From positions 124,001 through 188,000 of the forward strand of contig BOKF01000004.1 of assembly GCA_016860845.1 (NCBI GenBank): a stretch of DNA of 64,000 bases, in the 5' to 3' direction. The notes under the pieces were generated by a model. The model searched no databases. It saw only the letters and a program-made list of their open reading frames with translations, and was not told the origin of the DNA. Each line of letters begins with the position of its first letter. Within the stretch, counting starts at the first letter, position 1. Below, in pieces: positions 62,092 to 64,000 of this stretch. Source of the stretch: Chloroflexota bacterium (GTDB lineage Bacteria; Chloroflexota; Anaerolineae; 4572-78; J111). Made by a program: the position numbers and the translations under genes.

Positions 62092-62308
62092 TCCCAGACT
62101 TCAGTCTTGGGATATCCCCCACACCCCTACGGGTGCGCGCAGCGCGAGGGGAGGCGAAGCGCTCTAAGGGCTTTTTATGTTTTTGCTGAAGCTCACCTTC
62201 GCTCAGCCGGGCTTTAAGCCCGGCGTGACAGATTTGCGTGGATGAGTCAGCGGTTTTATAATTAGAACAAATGTTCGGTTCGACTATCTTCCCTCCTTAG
62301 GTCGCTAA
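62092..62308 (+). other. Left end of the 62 kb IS605-type element
   Basis: A stem-loop CCCAGACT/AGTCTTGGG around 62096-62115, a short GC-rich spacer and a perfect stem GCCGGGCT/AGCCCGGC (62206-62213 and 62217-62224). The order and the GCCCGTAAA beginning match the left end of the element at 43.6-44.9 kb. No tnpA is seen. The element end on the other side is not clear. Confidence 0.6.
62257..62276 (+). promoter_or_regulatory. -10 box and SOS-like palindrome before TnpB fusion
   Basis: A consensus -10 TATAAT (62257-62262) is followed by GAACAAATGTTC (62265-62276), a perfect palindrome that fits the GAAC-N4-GTTC LexA box of Gram-positive and related bacteria. It ends 32 bp before the TnpB start. 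Confidence 0.5.
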
Positions 62309-64000
62309 ATGATCGTCGTGGGTCAGAAACTCGGCAAGCTTACCGTCCTGGGACTGACTGCCAAGAAGAGCATTCAGTGTACGTGCGCCTGCGGCGGCAA
62401 AAAGACCTTCGCCAAGCAATTCAACAAACGCCTCCTCTCCGGGGCTATCACCAGCTGCGGCTGTGACGTGACCCACATTGGTTACAAGTTCCGTATCTAT
62501 CCCAATCAAGAGCAACAGCACAACCTGGCAATCCAATTCGGCCACGCCCGCTTCACCTATAACCATTTCCTGACCTTGAAGAAAGAGGCTTGGTTCGAGC
62601 ATCAACTCAGCCTGAGCAAAGAAGACATGCAGGTGATGCTCAAGGAGTTGAAGCAAACCGAGGCGTACAGCTGGCTGAGCCAGGGGGATTCGCAGGTTTT
62701 GCAGGGCGCGCTTGATCAACTGGATACGGCTTACCAGAACTTCTTCAGGATGAAGTGGGAGGATAAACTGCCCAAAGGCAACGGCAAACCGCGCAAAGAC
62801 GGGATGCCCAAAGGCTTCCCTCGCTACCACAGCAAGCACGACGAGCAGTCCATCACCTATCCGCAGCGGTTCAAGGTGACGGGCAGCCGGATCTATTTGC
62901 CCAAAGTCGGCGAGGTGCGGGCCGTGTATCACCGAGCGATGGAAGGGGAAATGAAGCAGGTCACCGTGACGAGAACCAAGTCCGGTAAATATTTCATTTC
63001 CATTCTGTGCGAGGTGAAGCGGGACGAACCCCCATTGAACGGCAAGCCGGGGGTGGGGATTGATGTCGGCCTCCGGCGCTTTGCCACCTTGAACAAACCC
63101 CTGCCCGATGGCCGCAAGGTGATCGAACATCCCAAGTACTTTCGCAAGGCTGAGAAAAAGCTCAAACGGCTGCAGCGCTCCCTGAGCCGCCGCCAGAAAG
63201 GCAGCCGGAACCGGGAGAAGGCCAGACTCAAGCTGGCCCGGCAGCACGAGAAGGTAGCCAACCAGCGCCGGGACTTCCTGCACAAAGCGTCGCGGCAGGT
63301 CGTGAATGCCTTCGGTCACATCGGCCTGGAAACCCTGAACATCGCCGGGATGATCCGCAACCATCATTTAGCCAAAAGTATTGGGGACAGCGGCTGGGGG
63401 AGGTTTGCCGAGTTCATCACCTACAAGGGTAAGTGGTATGGCAGCTACGTCGAGTGCTTCGATTTGTTTTTTCCCAGTTCGAGACTGTGCTCGACGCCGG
63501 GTTGTGGCTACATCAATCGCGATCTGAAACTGGGTCAAACCTTCTGGGTTTGTCCGGACTGTGGTAAAAGGCACGACCGAGACGACAACGGCTCGGAGAA
63601 TATAGACCCTACCGTGGGAGCCACGGGAAGGGCCATCGAAACGATGAAAACGCCTGACGGAGAGGGGAAGTTGCAGGGCGAAAGTCCGGTGCCCCTCGGT
63701 GAAACAGGAAGTCAGCCGCCTTTAGGGGCTGGTAGCTCACAGATGAGATATAAGAGTGTGAATGATTTACCCGAAGTCTTACGAGATTTGTTACCAAATA
63801 AAGAGGCTCAAGGATTTATCTCGAGGTGTATAACGAAACCTGGGACGCCTACCATCAGGATGAAGAAAGGGGACAACTATCTCGCGACGCCGAAGCCCAC
63901 CGGGATGGCTGGGCGGCTGTCCAACGAGAGTTTATCCAGGACCGGGAAAAGGGCGGTTGGTATCGCAAAGGCGAAGCGTATCAAGAAGGGAAGCCTGAGG
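62309..64000 (+). CDS. tnpB: TnpB with N-terminal SCGC zinc-type domain, open to window end
   Basis: ATG at 62309 follows an in-frame TAA; the frame stays open to 64000 (at least 564 residues). Residues about 1-55 (VGQKLGKLTVLG, CTCACGG, SGAITSCGC) resemble a Cys-rich domain known from phage HNH/AP2-type proteins. From about residue 60, YKFRIYPNQEQQHNL starts a complete TnpB: RuvC Asp in GIDVGLRRFATL, Glu in IGLETLNIAG, zinc ligands CSTPGC and CPDC, third Asp in HDRDDNGSENI. The usual TnpB end is passed and the frame continues into the chaB-like region, so either the stop is lost or the two reading frames are joined by chance. Confidence 0.8.
   Translation, partial: MIVVGQKLGKLTVLGLTAKKSIQCTCACGGKKTFAKQFNKRLLSGAITSCGCDVTHIGYKFRIYPNQEQQHNLAIQFGHARFTYNHFLTLKKEAWFEHQLSLSKEDMQVMLKELKQTEAYSWLSQGDSQVLQGALDQLDTAYQNFFRMKWEDKLPKGNGKPRKDGMPKGFPRYHSKHDEQSITYPQRFKVTGSRIYLPKVGEVRAVYHRAMEGEMKQVTVTRTKSGKYFISILCEVKRDEPPLNGKPGVGIDVGLRRFATLNKPLPDGRKVIEHPKYFRKAEKKLKRLQRSLSRRQKGSRNREKARLKLARQHEKVANQRRDFLHKASRQVVNAFGHIGLETLNIAGMIRNHHLAKSIGDSGWGRFAEFITYKGKWYGSYVECFDLFFPSSRLCSTPGCGYINRDLKLGQTFWVCPDCGKRHDRDDNGSENIDPTVGATGRAIETMKTPDGEGKLQGESPVPLGETGSQPPLGAGSSQMRYKSVNDLPEVLRDLLPNKEAQGFISRCITKPGTPTIRMKKGDNYLATPKPTGMAGRLSNESLSRTGKRAVGIAKAKRIKKGSLR
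63743..64000 (+). pseudogene. chaB: ChaB-like gene with frameshift, cut by window end
   Basis: From ATG 63743, MRYKSVNDLPEVLRDLLPNKEAQ matches the ChaB beginning. After codon 63809-63811 the frame breaks by one missing base and continues as IYLEVYNETWDAYHQDEERG and further hydrophilic sequence to the edge, as in ChaB (LPxxAQEIYxxAxNxAWEEY). ChaB-type proteins are small and of uncertain role, first linked to cation transport. The break may be a real mutation or a sequence error. Confidence 0.7.

Noticed and set aside
62297..63367. 356-codon open frame on the minus strand
   Set aside because: Antisense of the TnpB fusion; the forward frame has all RuvC and zinc motifs and is open to the window end.

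Overview
The window most resembles a mesophilic Chloroflexota (Anaerolineae-like) chromosome. I infer this from the style of the genes: secreted proteins with Thr/Pro linkers, SBBP propeller repeats and a dockerin-like end, PA14 lipoproteins, many GAF-domain sensor kinases, and several IS200/IS605-type elements. No rRNA or tRNA gene and no CRISPR array was seen.

Layout: 1-2.6 kb, a hyuA/hyuB-type hydantoinase/oxoprolinase pair on the minus strand, cut by the left edge. 3-11.4 kb, three large exported proteins (a glycosidase-like barrel plus propeller, a PA14 lipoprotein, an SBBP/dockerin protein). 11.5-17.3 kb, a mobile-element zone (IS200-like tnpA, a TnpB-related protein with a divergent HTH gene, an IS5-family copy) around a copper nitrite reductase gene. 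17.3-26.7 kb, a nitrosative/anaerobic block: Crp/Fnr regulator, ferredoxin, B12 radical SAM protein, AhpD-like protein, Fe-S assembly genes, quinol NO reductase translationally coupled to a type II NADH dehydrogenase. 26.8-35.7 kb, a two-component system and small redox/stress genes. 35.8-39.1 kb, pyruvate dehydrogenase E1a/E1b/E2. 39.1-49 kb, a large NarL-type sensor kinase with its regulator, a broken tnpB, and stress-type genes. 49.5-57.5 kb, a PRC/BON protein, an SLC13 carrier, a fresh ISKra4-type insertion, a universal stress protein and a CPA1 antiporter. 57.6-58.8 kb is a graveyard of gene fragments. 59-62 kb carries a coiled-coil protein, a HEAT protein, glutamate dehydrogenase and a paralogue of the 29.1 kb gene. 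62.3 kb to the right edge holds a TnpB with an unusual N-terminal zinc-type domain, running in frame into a broken chaB-like gene.

The strongest non-coding signals are three shared promoter architectures. (1) Four promoters (20.67, 28.93, 49.32, 58.85 kb) share four TTTTCAT-type half-sites whose AT steps are spaced exactly 11, 21 and 11 bp, then 13 bp to a TANNNT -10 box. This looks like an OmpR/PhoB-type activator array, and an OmpR-family regulator is encoded just before one of them. (2) Four promoters (44.95, 46.15, 48.30, 48.99 kb) share a GGTCA-type palindrome, a CCCGGTG/A box 58-59 bp downstream and a -10 box exactly 27 bp further. The same perfect 16-bp palindrome lies upstream of the NarL-type sensor kinase at 39.81 kb. 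(3) An identical 17-bp Crp/Fnr-like operator lies upstream of nirK and between the Crp/Fnr gene and the ferredoxin operon. I infer overlapping redox, NO and stress regulons in which NirK, qNOR, Ndh-2, ferredoxin, AhpD-like, OsmC, USP and PRC/BON proteins act together.
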